A DNA stretch of 35,064 nucleotides from Ga0077527 sp038144955 (GCA_038144955.1 JAYQOT010000023.1:1-35064); one strand, 5' to 3'; positions 14,841 to 22,854 are shown, counted from the stretch's first letter. The notes: a model not told the origin generated them from the letters alone. Numbers and translations: made by a program.

Positions 14841-15638
14841 ATGCTGCTGCCGCTCAAGGGAAGGAATATCTGCTACGACCTCGTCGGTCCGGACTCCGGT
14901 GCTGTTGTTACGTTCGTGCATTCACTGGCGGCTGATCATGGATCCTGGGCCGAGCAGGTGCCGGCACTTGCGGCAGCGGGTTATCGCGTACTGCGCGTTG
15001 ATCTGCGTGGCCATGGCGGCAGCACCGCGCCTGTGCCGCCCTATACGATCGACGAACTGGCCGACGATGTGGTGATCGTGCTCGATGCGCTGGGTGTCTC
15101 GCGTGCCCATTATGTCGGATTGTCCATCGGCGGCATGATTGGACAGTCGCTGGGACTTCGCCATGCGGATCGCATGCAGACGCTGATGCTGTGCGATACC
15201 CAGACCCAGTCTCCGGATGATGCGGCAACGCGCTGGGGTCCGCGCATCGATGCCATCACCAAGGCGAATTCCTGCGAACCGATTGCGGACGACACCATCG
15301 GCCGCTGGCTGACGCAGGATTACAAGGCGCGCAATCCAGGACGCTGGAAGCAGATCAGGGAGACCATTGCCGGTTGCTCGGTCGCGGGCTATACCGGCTG
15401 TGCGCAAGCGATCGGCAACTTCAATTACACCGCGCGGCTGGGTACGGTGCGGACTCCGGCGCTGGTGGTATGCGGAACGGAGGATCCGAGCGCGTCGCCT
15501 GCAGCAACCCGCAAGGCCGCGAGCCTGTTTCCGAACGGCAGCTACGACGAGTTTGCAGGCGCGCGGCATCTCCCGAATATCGAGCAGCCCGAGGCATTCA
15601 ACCGCGTCCTGCTGGGCTGGCTGGGTAAACACCGCTGA
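14841..15638 (+). CDS. Alpha/beta hydrolase, 3-oxoadipate enol-lactonase-like
   Basis: The 265-residue protein has the alpha/beta-hydrolase nucleophile elbow GLSIGGM (Ser95), an oxyanion-hole region FVHSLAADHGSW (His27 region), the acid in CGTEDPSASP (about Asp216), and the catalytic histidine in GARHLPNIEQPE (His243). The overall pattern resembles PcaD, which opens 3-oxoadipate enol-lactone, but meta-cleavage product hydrolases share it. It is the last gene of the operon that begins with the extradiol-type dioxygenase, so hydrolysis of a ring-cleavage product or lactone is the likely role. GAGGAA precedes the ATG. A strong stem-loop follows the stop codon. Confidence 0.82.
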   Translation: MLLPLKGRNICYDLVGPDSGAVVTFVHSLAADHGSWAEQVPALAAAGYRVLRVDLRGHGGSTAPVPPYTIDELADDVVIVLDALGVSRAHYVGLSIGGMIGQSLGLRHADRMQTLMLCDTQTQSPDDAATRWGPRIDAITKANSCEPIADDTIGRWLTQDYKARNPGRWKQIRETIAGCSVAGYTGCAQAIGNFNYTARLGTVRTPALVVCGTEDPSASPAATRKAASLFPNGSYDEFAGARHLPNIEQPEAFNRVLLGWLGKHR

Positions 15639-15641
15639 CGT

Positions 15642-15666
15642 CCGGATGCGCTGTCCGCGCATCCGG
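15642..15666. terminator. Bidirectional stem-loop between convergent genes
   Basis: Perfect 10-bp arms CCGGATGCGC and GCGCATCCGG enclose a 5-base loop between the ends of the alpha/beta hydrolase (15638) and gspE-like gene (15676). Neither strand has a T-run, so it may end transcription without one or simply protect both 3' ends. Its core, CCGGATGC with GCATCCGG, also occurs in the inverted repeat at 18972-19016. Confidence 0.55.
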
Positions 15667-15675
15667 GGTGGGGTC

Positions 15676-17484
15676 TCAGGGTGACTTGCGGCGGTCGCCG
15701 CTTGGTGGCGGGGCGACCTTCATGATTTCGTCGATGGTGGTCAGGCCGGCGGCAATTTTCATGGCGCCGCTGATGCGCAGCGGTTTCATGCCTTCCTTGA
15801 ACGCTGCTTCCCGCAGCGCATCCAGATCGGCGGATTCCACTATCCGTTCGCGCAGCGCCTGGTTCATCAGCATCATTTCGTAAATGCCGACGCGGCCCAT
15901 GTAGCCGGTCATCCGGCATTCGAGGCAGCCCTTGTTGATGTAGGTCTGGCCCTTGGGGTTGGCCGCCTTCCACGGCGAGACGAGAGCATCCCAAACCGCG
16001 TTGTCGTAATCATGCTTTTCCTTGCAGTGCGGACACAGCGTGCGCACCAGGCGTTGCGCCATCACGCCGAGCAGCGTCGATTGCAGCAGGTACGGCGGCA
16101 CGCCGAGATCGAGCAGGCGGGTGACTGCGGACGGCGAGTCGTTGGTGTGCAGCGTCGACAGCACGAGGTGGCCGGTCAGCGCAGCCTGGATCGCCATCTC
16201 CGCGGTTTCGAGATCGCGGATCTCGCCGACCATGATGATGTCGGGGTCCTGGCGCATCAGAGTGCGGATGCCGGAGGCGAAGTCGACGCCGATTGCGGAC
16301 TGCACCTGCATCTGGTTGAAGGTCGGTTCGACCATCTCGATCGGATCTTCCACGGTGCAGACGTTGACCTCGGGCGCGGCGAGGTGCTTCAACGTCGAAT
16401 AAAGCGTTGTGGTCTTGCCCGAGCCGGTGGGGCCGGTGACGAGGATGATGCCGTGTGGCGCAGCAGCGATCTGCGACCATTTTTTGCCTTCATCTTCGGA
16501 GAAGCCGAGTTCCCGGTAGTCCTTGACCAGGTTCTCCGGATTGAAGATCCGCATCACCAGCTTCTCGCCGAATGCCGTGGGCATGGTAGACAGTCGCAGT
16601 TCGACTTCGTTGCCCTCGGGGGTGATGGTCTTCAGGCGGCCATCCTGCGGCCGGCGTTTTTCGACCACATCCATGCGGCCGAGGATCTTGATGCGCGAGG
16701 TCATCGCCGCCAGCACCGGTGTCGGGATCTGGTAGACCTGGTGCAGCACGCCGTCGATGCGGAAACGCACGTTGCCGGCTTCACGCCGCGGCTCGATGTG
16801 AATGTCGCTGGCGCGCTGCTCGAAAGCGTAGGTGAACAGCCAGTCGCAGATGTGGACGATGTGCTGGTCGTTGGCATCGAGCTGTCCGCTGCGGCCCAGC
16901 TGTACCAGTTGCTCGAAGTTGGCGATGTCGGAAACTGCGCCCTTGTCCTTGTCGGATGCGCCCTTGACCGAGCGCGCGAGGTTGTAGAACTCGACGATGT
17001 AACCCTGGATGTCGATCGGATTGGCGATCACGCGCTTGATGTCAAGGCGCAGCACCTGCTTGAGGGAGGCTTCCCAGTCGCGCACCCACGGCTCGGCAGT
17101 GGCGATGGTGGCTTCGCGGGTGTTCACGCTGACCGGCAGTATCTTGTAGCGCGCAGCGTAGGCGTTGGACATCACCTTGGTGACGGCGGTGAAATCGATC
17201 TTGAACGGGTCGATGTGCAGGTACGGCAGCTTGGCCTTGTCAGCCAGCCATTGCGTCAGCACCTCGACGGTCAGCACCTTGCGCGGGTTCTTGGGATCTT
17301 TCCATTTCTGGTCGCCGATGACGATCAGCGGATGCACATCGGAGCGGATCATGCGGCGGTTGGCGACCAGCTTTTCCGCTTCGTCTTTTGGGACCATGCC
17401 GTCGGCAATCAGGTCGCCGACGATCTGCGCCAGCGTCAGCGGACGGTCGCCTTGGGGAGGTTGGGCTGCGGGCACGGAAGCCAT
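15676..17484 (-). CDS. GspE/PilB-type secretion or pilus assembly ATPase
   Basis: I take ATG 17484 (602 residues). A TTG at 17511 would add nine residues, and neither has a good ribosome binding site. The N-terminal MshEN/T2SSE_N region spans about residues 20-180. The ATPase part has Walker A GPTGSGKT (351-358), the Asp box in TVEDPIEM, Walker B MRQDPDIIMVGEIRD, the His box HLVLSTLHTND, and a tetracysteine zinc site (CPHC at 484-487, CLEC at 520-523). Such ATPases power type II secretion or type IV pilus extension at the inner membrane. No other pilus or secretion gene is adjacent, so this is an orphan copy whose machine lies elsewhere. Confidence 0.9.
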   Translation of the reverse strand: MASVPAAQPPQGDRPLTLAQIVGDLIADGMVPKDEAEKLVANRRMIRSDVHPLIVIGDQKWKDPKNPRKVLTVEVLTQWLADKAKLPYLHIDPFKIDFTAVTKVMSNAYAARYKILPVSVNTREATIATAEPWVRDWEASLKQVLRLDIKRVIANPIDIQGYIVEFYNLARSVKGASDKDKGAVSDIANFEQLVQLGRSGQLDANDQHIVHICDWLFTYAFEQRASDIHIEPRREAGNVRFRIDGVLHQVYQIPTPVLAAMTSRIKILGRMDVVEKRRPQDGRLKTITPEGNEVELRLSTMPTAFGEKLVMRIFNPENLVKDYRELGFSEDEGKKWSQIAAAPHGIILVTGPTGSGKTTTLYSTLKHLAAPEVNVCTVEDPIEMVEPTFNQMQVQSAIGVDFASGIRTLMRQDPDIIMVGEIRDLETAEMAIQAALTGHLVLSTLHTNDSPSAVTRLLDLGVPPYLLQSTLLGVMAQRLVRTLCPHCKEKHDYDNAVWDALVSPWKAANPKGQTYINKGCLECRMTGYMGRVGIYEMMLMNQALRERIVESADLDALREAAFKEGMKPLRISGAMKIAAGLTTIDEIMKVAPPPSGDRRKSP

Positions 17485-17578
17485 GGATCGTGAATATACC
17501 AATTTCTTCAATGATTTACCGGGTTGTCAATGACCGGCGGTGGTGCCGTGGTTGAGCTGCAGCCACAATTCTTCAGGC

Positions 17579-17595
17579 TGATCTTTTTTGGTGCA
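17579..17595 (+). promoter_or_regulatory. NtrC-like binding site, distal (half conserved)
   Basis: The right half TGGTGCA is perfect against the NtrC consensus TGCACCA-N3-TGGTGCA, while the left half matches poorly. Its centre is 30 bases, about three helical turns, upstream of the better site. Two sites on the same face are typical of NtrC enhancers. Confidence 0.5.
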
Positions 17596-17608
17596 ATAAT
17601 TAACCATG

Positions 17609-17625
17609 CGCACCATGATAGTGCA
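17609..17625 (+). promoter_or_regulatory. NtrC-like binding site, proximal
   Basis: CGCACCATGATAGTGCA fits the dyad GCAC-N7-GTGC exactly and the longer consensus TGCACCA-N3-TGGTGCA at all but two of its fourteen defined positions. The centre lies about 87 bases before the predicted sigma-54 start, a normal enhancer distance. Confidence 0.7.
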
Positions 17626-17677
17626 TATCGATTGGATTTTTATAGTGTAAATTCAATAAAAACAACAAGTTAGTTTC

Positions 17678-17693
17678 AGGAACAGGTATTGCT
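17678..17693 (+). promoter_or_regulatory. Sigma-54 (-24/-12) promoter of the ammonium transporter
   Basis: AGGAAC-N5-TTGCT keeps the invariant GG (17679-17680) and GC (17691-17692) at the required ten-base spacing, with a perfect TTGCT -12 element. The start would lie near 17704, 26 bases before the TTG codon and with the ribosome binding site GGGGGGAGG between them. Confidence 0.7.
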
Positions 17694-17729
17694 TTATATA
17701 GCCGATTAATTTCCCGGGGGGAGGTCAAA

Positions 17730-18932
17730 TTGGAAGCCGTCAAAATCAGTACCGATACGCTGTTCATCCTGCTGGGCGCCATCATGGTCCTGGCGATGCA
17801 CTCCGGCTTTGCCTTTCTTGAGGTGGGCACGGTGCGGCGCAAGAACCAGGTCAATGCGCTGGTGAAAATTCTCTGCGATTTTGCGGTTTCGACCATCGTT
17901 TATTTCTTCGTCGGTTACGGCGTCGCCTACGGTGTGTCATTCATGGTCGGCGCCGAGCAACTGGCGCAGAAAAGCGGTTTCGAGATCACCAAGTTCTTCT
18001 TCCTGCTGACCTTCGCTGCTGCGGTGCCCGCGATCATCTCCGGAGGCATTGCGGAGCGCGCCAAGTTCAATCCGCAACTGGTGGCGACGGCGGTCATCGT
18101 CGGTCTGATCTATCCCTTTTTCGAGGGCATTGCCTGGAACGACCGTTACGGCGTTCAGCCGTGGATCGAAGGCATGACCGGCGCGAAATTCCATGACTTT
18201 GCCGGTTCGGTGGTGGTGCATGCGGTCGGCGGCTGGCTGGCGCTGGCGGCGGTGATCCTGCTTGGACCGCGGCTCGGCCGCTACACCAAGGAAGGTGGCG
18301 TGGCCGCACATCCGCCGTCGAGCATTCCGTTCCTCGCGCTGGGTGCATGGATACTGACCGTGGGCTGGTTTGGTTTTAACGTGATGTCGGCGCAGACCAT
18401 CGACAAGATCTCGGGGCTGGTGGCGGTGAATTCGCTGATGGCGATGGCGGGCGGCATCGTGGTGGCGCTGATGGTCGGACGCAACGACCCGGGCTTTGTG
18501 CATAACGGTCCGCTGGCCGGACTGGTCGCGGTGTGCGCGGGATCCGATGTCATGCATCCGGCCGGTGCGCTGGTGACTGGCGGGGTTGCCGGTGCGCTGT
18601 TCGTCTACATGTTCACGCTGACCCAGAACAAACTGAAGATTGATGACGTGCTGGGCGTATGGCCGTTACACGGGCTCTGCGGCGTATGGGGCGGCATTGC
18701 CTGCGGTATCTTCGGTTCGAAGGCCCTGGGCGGGCTGGGCGGCGTCAGTTTCACTGCGCAGCTGATCGGCACCGCACTGGGCGTGGTGATTGCGCTTATC
18801 GGCGGATTTATTGTCTACGGCATTCTCAAGTCGGCTGTGGGCATCCGTCTCGACAAGGAAGAAGAGTTCAACGGATCCGACCTTTCAATCCATAAAATCG
18901 GAGCTACTCCCGACCGCGAGGTCAACTGGTAA
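17730..18932 (+). CDS. amt: Ammonium transporter (Amt/MEP/Rh family)
   Basis: The 400-residue membrane protein starts with TTG 17730 behind a very strong GGGGGGAGG. It has the family hallmarks: LAMHSGFAFLEVGTVR in helix 1, DFAGSVVVHAVGG with the first pore histidine His164, NGPLAGLVAVCAG, and WPLHGLCGVWGGIACG with the second pore histidine His314. About eleven membrane helices are expected and there is no cleavable signal peptide. It takes up ammonium under nitrogen limitation. Usually a glnK gene precedes amt. Here none does, but glnB is present at 32580. The upstream sigma-54 promoter and NtrC-like sites indicate nitrogen control. The stop codon forms the beginning of a long inverted repeat. 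Confidence 0.95.
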   Translation: MEAVKISTDTLFILLGAIMVLAMHSGFAFLEVGTVRRKNQVNALVKILCDFAVSTIVYFFVGYGVAYGVSFMVGAEQLAQKSGFEITKFFFLLTFAAAVPAIISGGIAERAKFNPQLVATAVIVGLIYPFFEGIAWNDRYGVQPWIEGMTGAKFHDFAGSVVVHAVGGWLALAAVILLGPRLGRYTKEGGVAAHPPSSIPFLALGAWILTVGWFGFNVMSAQTIDKISGLVAVNSLMAMAGGIVVALMVGRNDPGFVHNGPLAGLVAVCAGSDVMHPAGALVTGGVAGALFVYMFTLTQNKLKIDDVLGVWPLHGLCGVWGGIACGIFGSKALGGLGGVSFTAQLIGTALGVVIALIGGFIVYGILKSAVGIRLDKEEEFNGSDLSIHKIGATPDREVNW

Positions 18933-19067
18933 AAATCGCCGGATAACCTGCTATCGCTGCGTCGCATGCTCGCCGGATGCCTCGCCTAACCGCGAAGTTA
19001 TGTCTCGGCATCCGGCTGCGCGCCTCCTTGCGCTTCGGCTTGCTCGCGACGGTTCTTCGGCGATTTT
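18932..19067. repeat. Long imperfect hairpin element B downstream of amt
   Basis: The outer arms AAAATCGCCG (18932-18941) and CGGCGATTTT (19058-19067) are perfect and extend by a wobble pair. Inside, ACC/GGT and CGTCGC/GCGACG can pair, and then the perfect arms GCCGGATGCC (18972-18981) and GGCATCCGGC (19007-19016). The whole 136-base segment can therefore form a long interrupted stem. It starts at the last base of the amt stop codon and could act as a terminator and RNA-stability element, or be a copy of a dispersed repeat. The rest of the gap to 19155 shows no further feature. Confidence 0.7.
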
Positions 19068-19155
19068 GAATCTTTCATACCGTTCGCTTCCGAACGGCTC
19101 GGGATTCATGAGCCGGGTTGGGGGGGTAGTGCAGCGTGAGTGATACCCGGTTGCT

Positions 19156-20007
19156 TTATCCGAAAGTCGCAGTTCCGCGCATGGCGTAGCAGCCGGCAGC
19201 GTTGGCCGTCCATAGTTCAACGGATTTACCGTCGCCTGACGGCTCGCCGTTGACGCTGAATTTTTCCTGGTGGAACAGCGGATGCGTGGCGCGGTAGTCA
19301 AGGGTGCGCACCGGCCGCGTATCGCTGCGCCGGCACAGATCCAGCAATAGCGTGGTCTGCAGCGGACCATGCACGATCAGGCCCGGATAACCTTCGACGT
19401 CTCTGCAGTAATCGATGTCGTAATGGATGCGGTGGGCGTTGAAGATCAGCGCCGAGTAGCGGAACAGGGCGGCCTGGTCGGTCATTACCTCGCGGCGCCA
19501 TGTCGCAGTCTGCGGTGCCGGTTTTCCCGGCGGCGCGGCGCCGCCCGGAGCGGCCGCATCGCGGTAAACGATGTCATGTTCCTCGACGATGGCGATGTTG
19601 CCATCGGCCGTCACGGTATGCCGGACCGTCACGAATACCAGGTTGCCGCTCTTGCCCGATTTGGCATCCACGGCAATGACTTCAGATTCGCGGACGATAG
19701 CCGAGCCAATGGGCACCGGCCTGCGAAAATCAATGCGCCCGCCGGCCCACATGCGCCGCGGCAGCGGTACCGGCGGCAGGAAGCCGCCGCGTTTGGGATG
19801 GCCATCGTGTCCCAGTTCCGAGGCCGGTGCGGTTTCGAGGAAATACAGCCAGTGACCGCTGTGCGGAATGGCGGAGCCAGGTTGTGGAAACGGATCGTTA
19901 CGGTCCAAGGTTGCCGCCAGTGCGGCAATTGGCCAGGCTGCCGCGATATCGCTGCGGGTTTCTTTTTTGCCGATCCAGCTGCGCAGGTGTTCAAGATCGA
20001 TCGCCAT
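19156..20007 (-). CDS. MaoC/HTD2-like acyl-CoA hydratase (FAS1-like dehydratase domain)
   Basis: This 283-residue protein has an N-terminal FAS1-like dehydratase domain (WPIAALAATLDRNDPFPQPG, then RMWAGGRIDFRRPVPIGS) and a C-terminal hot-dog region with RYSALIFNAHRIHYDIDYCRD followed by EGYPGLIVHGPLQTTLLLDL. This matches the mesaconyl-C4-CoA or itaconyl-CoA hydratase-type proteins. They add water to unsaturated acyl-CoA esters in the cytoplasm. It stands alone on the minus strand between the amt gene and terC. Which acyl-CoA it uses cannot be decided, though 3-methylfumaryl-CoA or mesaconyl-CoA hydratase are the nearest characterised roles. No ribosome binding site is obvious. Confidence 0.8.
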   Translation of the reverse strand: MAIDLEHLRSWIGKKETRSDIAAAWPIAALAATLDRNDPFPQPGSAIPHSGHWLYFLETAPASELGHDGHPKRGGFLPPVPLPRRMWAGGRIDFRRPVPIGSAIVRESEVIAVDAKSGKSGNLVFVTVRHTVTADGNIAIVEEHDIVYRDAAAPGGAAPPGKPAPQTATWRREVMTDQAALFRYSALIFNAHRIHYDIDYCRDVEGYPGLIVHGPLQTTLLLDLCRRSDTRPVRTLDYRATHPLFHQEKFSVNGEPSGDGKSVELWTANAAGCYAMRGTATFG

Positions 20008-20111
20008 GTGTGGGGTCAGTTTCCGTGTCAGAGTTGATCGTGGTCAGGAGGATGCCGACTGTAGCATCGGTTGCACCGGAAAAATCCGCTAAAGGCCGTG
20101 CGCGGCCCGCC

Positions 20112-20178
20112 TATAATGGCTGCAGGTAATCCGTGGTGGAATTCGCTACTGCCTCCCGTTTTTGGGTGGCGTTCCCAA
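20112..20178 (+). promoter_or_regulatory. Candidate -10 box and leader hairpin upstream of terC
   Basis: A perfect TATAAT (20112-20117) would start a leader of about 87 bases for the TerC gene. The -35 region is poor. The leader holds a hairpin TTGGG-N7-CCCAA (20162-20178). I looked for the yybP-ykoY manganese riboswitch that often precedes terC genes and did not find its conserved core. Confidence 0.35.
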
Positions 20179-20210
20179 CTTCCTGTTTTAATTGATTAAA
20201 GGGCTGAACA

Positions 20211-20954
20211 GTGGAATGGCTGGCAGATCCTAATGCGTGGCTCGCGCTGGCCACGCTGACGGCGCTTGAAATCGTACTCGGCGTCGACAACATCATTTTC
20301 ATCTCGATACTCTGCGGCCGACTGCCCGAGCACCAGCGCGCCAAGGCGCGCACCATCGGCCTGGGGTTTGCAATGGCCAGCCGCATCGGACTGCTGTTCA
20401 CATTATCCTGGATGATGACCCTGACGGCGCCCCTGTTCTCGGTTTTCGGCAAGGAAATCTCGGGCCGCGACCTGATCCTGATCGGCGGCGGGTTGTTTCT
20501 GCTGTGGAAAAGCGTGAACGAAATCCACAACGCGCTGGAAGGCGAGGGCGAAGGTCCGGGTGCGGTCGCGGCTGCGACGGCCACTTTCGGCGCAGTGATA
20601 GCGCAGATTGCAGTGATAGATATCGTGTTTTCGCTGGATTCGGTTATCACCGCCGTGGGCATGGTGGACCAGTTGTCGATCATGGTGATTGCCATCGTGA
20701 TCGCGGTCGGAGTGATGCTGTTTGCCGCCGAGCCGATAGGCAATTTCGTCGATGCTCATCCCACGATCAAGATGCTGGCCCTGTCATTCCTGATCCTGGT
20801 CGGCGTCGCCCTGATCGGCGAGGGTTGGGATATGCACATTCCGAAAGGCTACATTTACTTTGCAATGGCCTTCTCAGTGGCGGTGGAGATGTTGAACATC
20901 CGCATCCGTGCCCGGCGAGCACCGGTCGAGTTGCGCAAGCACCTGCCGAAATAG
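20211..20954 (+). CDS. TerC-family integral membrane protein
   Basis: The 247-residue protein starts with GTG behind AAGGG and has about seven hydrophobic segments. Hallmarks of TerC are LEIVLGVDNIIFISIL (residues 18-33), an acidic membrane motif, and IDIVFSLDSVITAVGM in the second repeat. The duplicated D-N/D-S motifs place acidic residues in the membrane, as in the LysE-like superfamily of exporters. Relatives YkoY and Alx act in manganese efflux or metal supply to exported enzymes, and others in tellurite resistance. Function here is probably metal export, without direct evidence of the metal. Confidence 0.88.
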   Translation: MEWLADPNAWLALATLTALEIVLGVDNIIFISILCGRLPEHQRAKARTIGLGFAMASRIGLLFTLSWMMTLTAPLFSVFGKEISGRDLILIGGGLFLLWKSVNEIHNALEGEGEGPGAVAAATATFGAVIAQIAVIDIVFSLDSVITAVGMVDQLSIMVIAIVIAVGVMLFAAEPIGNFVDAHPTIKMLALSFLILVGVALIGEGWDMHIPKGYIYFAMAFSVAVEMLNIRIRARRAPVELRKHLPK

Positions 20955-20960
20955 CCGGTG

Positions 20961-21866
20961 CTAGCGCGCGGCCAGGCTGTCGATGGCCTGCTGGCTGCCG
21001 AGCATGCGGCGCGCGCTGTGACCGACTCCGGGAACCTCGACCAGGCGCCAGGCAAATTCCCATCCCTGTTCCCGTGCCATATTCTGGGCGGCTTTGAACA
21101 CATTGCGTCCACGCTCAAGCCGGTTCATCCCCTGCCGTTCGGCGCCGGCACGCAGATTCAGGTTGTTGTCCCGCCTGGTGTCAGCGCCGCCCAGAAGCAG
21201 TGTTACCGGCTGCGCCAGGTACTTGCGCAGCGCTTCGTCGCCGGATATCCCGGCGGGCAGGCCACCGAAACCGTAGGGAAAACGTTCCTCCCGGGAGGGC
21301 CATATCCAGGTTGATGGATTCGCGATGATGATGTGCGTTGCGGAGTGCGGCACGAATGCTGCGAAACGGGACAAGGACTGCCCCCCCGCCGAATGACCGA
21401 TCAGTGCGTAGGACAGATCCGGGCGTTGCTCGACTGACCTTACTGCGTCAACGATTCCGAGGAACAGACGTCCTGTCCATTGTGAGGGAGGGCGGACTTC
21501 AAGATTTTCCGCCTGTTGATCATGCACCAGTCCACCGCCCTGATAACGCCAGGTCGGAAACTGCTTGCGGTCGAACAGCGGTGCAATGACCAGCAAGCCG
21601 TGGCTGTCGGCCAGCGGGATTGCGTAATCGCGATAGCCCGGCGCGTTCCTGCCCAGTCCGTGAAGTACCAGCAGGATGGGGCCGCCGTTGTATTCGGGCG
21701 GCTTGTAGGTGTGCAGTTCGATGCTTTCATCATTGACCGTGATGCTGCGAACGGATTTCCCGTGCGGGATGGGTTCTGCACGCGCGCAGGGCATCGCCAG
21801 CACTGTCACCAGTGAAAGCGTGATCGAAACGAATGACCGCAGAATCAGAACGGGGCGGTTCCGCAC
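20961..21866 (-). CDS. Exported alpha/beta hydrolase (esterase/PHB depolymerase-like)
   Basis: The 301-residue protein starts with a hydrophobic signal sequence ending MPCARA-EP, so it is probably periplasmic or secreted. It has GPILLVLHGLGRNAPGYRDYA (oxyanion region, with the HG motif) and the nucleophile elbow IGHSAGGQS, and a C-terminal VPGVGHSARRML that supplies the catalytic histidine. The layout resembles esterases of the polyhydroxybutyrate depolymerase or poly(3-hydroxyalkanoate) type, but the substrate is open. It overlaps the end of the upstream TauD-like gene by 22 bases on the minus strand, so both are likely in one transcript. Confidence 0.78.
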   Translation of the reverse strand: MRNRPVLILRSFVSITLSLVTVLAMPCARAEPIPHGKSVRSITVNDESIELHTYKPPEYNGGPILLVLHGLGRNAPGYRDYAIPLADSHGLLVIAPLFDRKQFPTWRYQGGGLVHDQQAENLEVRPPSQWTGRLFLGIVDAVRSVEQRPDLSYALIGHSAGGQSLSRFAAFVPHSATHIIIANPSTWIWPSREERFPYGFGGLPAGISGDEALRKYLAQPVTLLLGGADTRRDNNLNLRAGAERQGMNRLERGRNVFKAAQNMAREQGWEFAWRLVEVPGVGHSARRMLGSQQAIDSLAAR

Positions 21867-22708
21867 AGTGTGGTGCGCTCCATCCGGCGGCGTTGCGGCA
21901 ACGCGTAATCAAATACCGCGCGGTGCTGGGTCGAACAGTTGTCCCAGATCAGGAAATCACCAACTTGCCAGCGATGACGGTAAATGAATTCCGGTTTTGA
22001 TACATGCGCGAACAGCATGTCGAGGGTTTGCTGCGATTCATTGTCAGTCATGCCGCTGATTGTCGTCGTGTAGCCCTCGTTGACAAACAGGCAAGGTTTC
22101 TTCGTGTAGGGATGTGTGCGCATGACCGGATGCTCGACATCCGGGGTGCGGGCTTTTTGTTCTGCAGTGAGTTCGGGGCGCGGTCCGCTTTTGCGGTCGC
22201 GGTAATAGCCCTTGGCATAGGAGCTGACCGCATGGCGTCCGGACAGGTCGTTCCGGGTTTTTTCAGGCAGCGCATTCCATGCCGCGGTCGTGCTGGCAAA
22301 CATGGTGTCACCCAGCGGTTTTCCGGAATCGTCTAGAGGGACTTCACGCGCATAAAACAGCGAACCCCGGCTGGGTTTGGCCATGTAGCTCAGGTCGGAA
22401 TGCCAGAACAGGCCGGCATCGCGGGTGCCGATTGGTTTGCCGTTCTCGAGGATGTTCGATACCACAAAAATTTCCGGATATCCGGGCCTGCAGCAATCAG
22501 CGCGTACATGTTTCTCAAGTTCGCCGAAGCGGCGACTGAGGGCGATGTGCTGCTCCGGCGAAATATCCTGGTCTCGGAAAAAAATGACTTCGTATTCATG
22601 CAACGCGTTTTCGATGGCGCGGAACACTGTTTCATCGACAGGCCGGGACAGATCGATGCCGCGGATTTCAGCGCCGAGAGCTGCGCCGGTGGGTACGATA
22701 TTCAGCAT
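21845..22708 (-). CDS. TauD/TfdA-family Fe(II)/2-oxoglutarate dioxygenase
   Basis: The 287-residue protein has the metal site HxD...H: His103 and Asp105 in LFWHSDLSY and His262 in CSTQHRAVFDY. The 2-oxoglutarate-binding arginine is likely in the closing RRRMERTTL. The N-terminal FFRDQDISPEQHIALSRRFGELE is typical of the family. Members hydroxylate and so cleave taurine, 2,4-D or similar compounds, giving aldehydes. The neighbour, a secreted esterase, could liberate a carboxylic substrate. AAGGAG-like bases are absent just before the ATG. The gene is divergent from the liv operon, sharing the 257-base control region. Confidence 0.88.
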   Translation of the reverse strand: MLNIVPTGAALGAEIRGIDLSRPVDETVFRAIENALHEYEVIFFRDQDISPEQHIALSRRFGELEKHVRADCCRPGYPEIFVVSNILENGKPIGTRDAGLFWHSDLSYMAKPSRGSLFYAREVPLDDSGKPLGDTMFASTTAAWNALPEKTRNDLSGRHAVSSYAKGYYRDRKSGPRPELTAEQKARTPDVEHPVMRTHPYTKKPCLFVNEGYTTTISGMTDNESQQTLDMLFAHVSKPEFIYRHRWQVGDFLIWDNCSTQHRAVFDYALPQRRRMERTTLCGTAPF

Positions 22709-22854
22709 GAAAGGAGCGGCGGGGTGAAAAAGTGCGTAAGTGTATCGCTATAGGGTGCCGGTGTGGTTCGAACCAAAGGTGAGTGAAGGATGGGCTGAAG
22801 GCAGATAAAAGCCAATTTTTAAAATACTTATAAAACAATAAGTTAGTGAAAATT

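Noticed and set aside
16012..17493. Plus-strand open frame of 493 codons antisense to the gspE-like gene
   Set aside because: The minus-strand frame has every GspE/PilB motif. The antisense frame has a low-complexity composition rich in Arg, Asp, His and Gly, typical of shadow frames in GC-rich DNA.
20118..20210. Possible yybP-ykoY manganese riboswitch before terC
   Set aside because: The leader is about long enough, but the conserved purine-rich core segments of this riboswitch are missing. Only one short hairpin is present.
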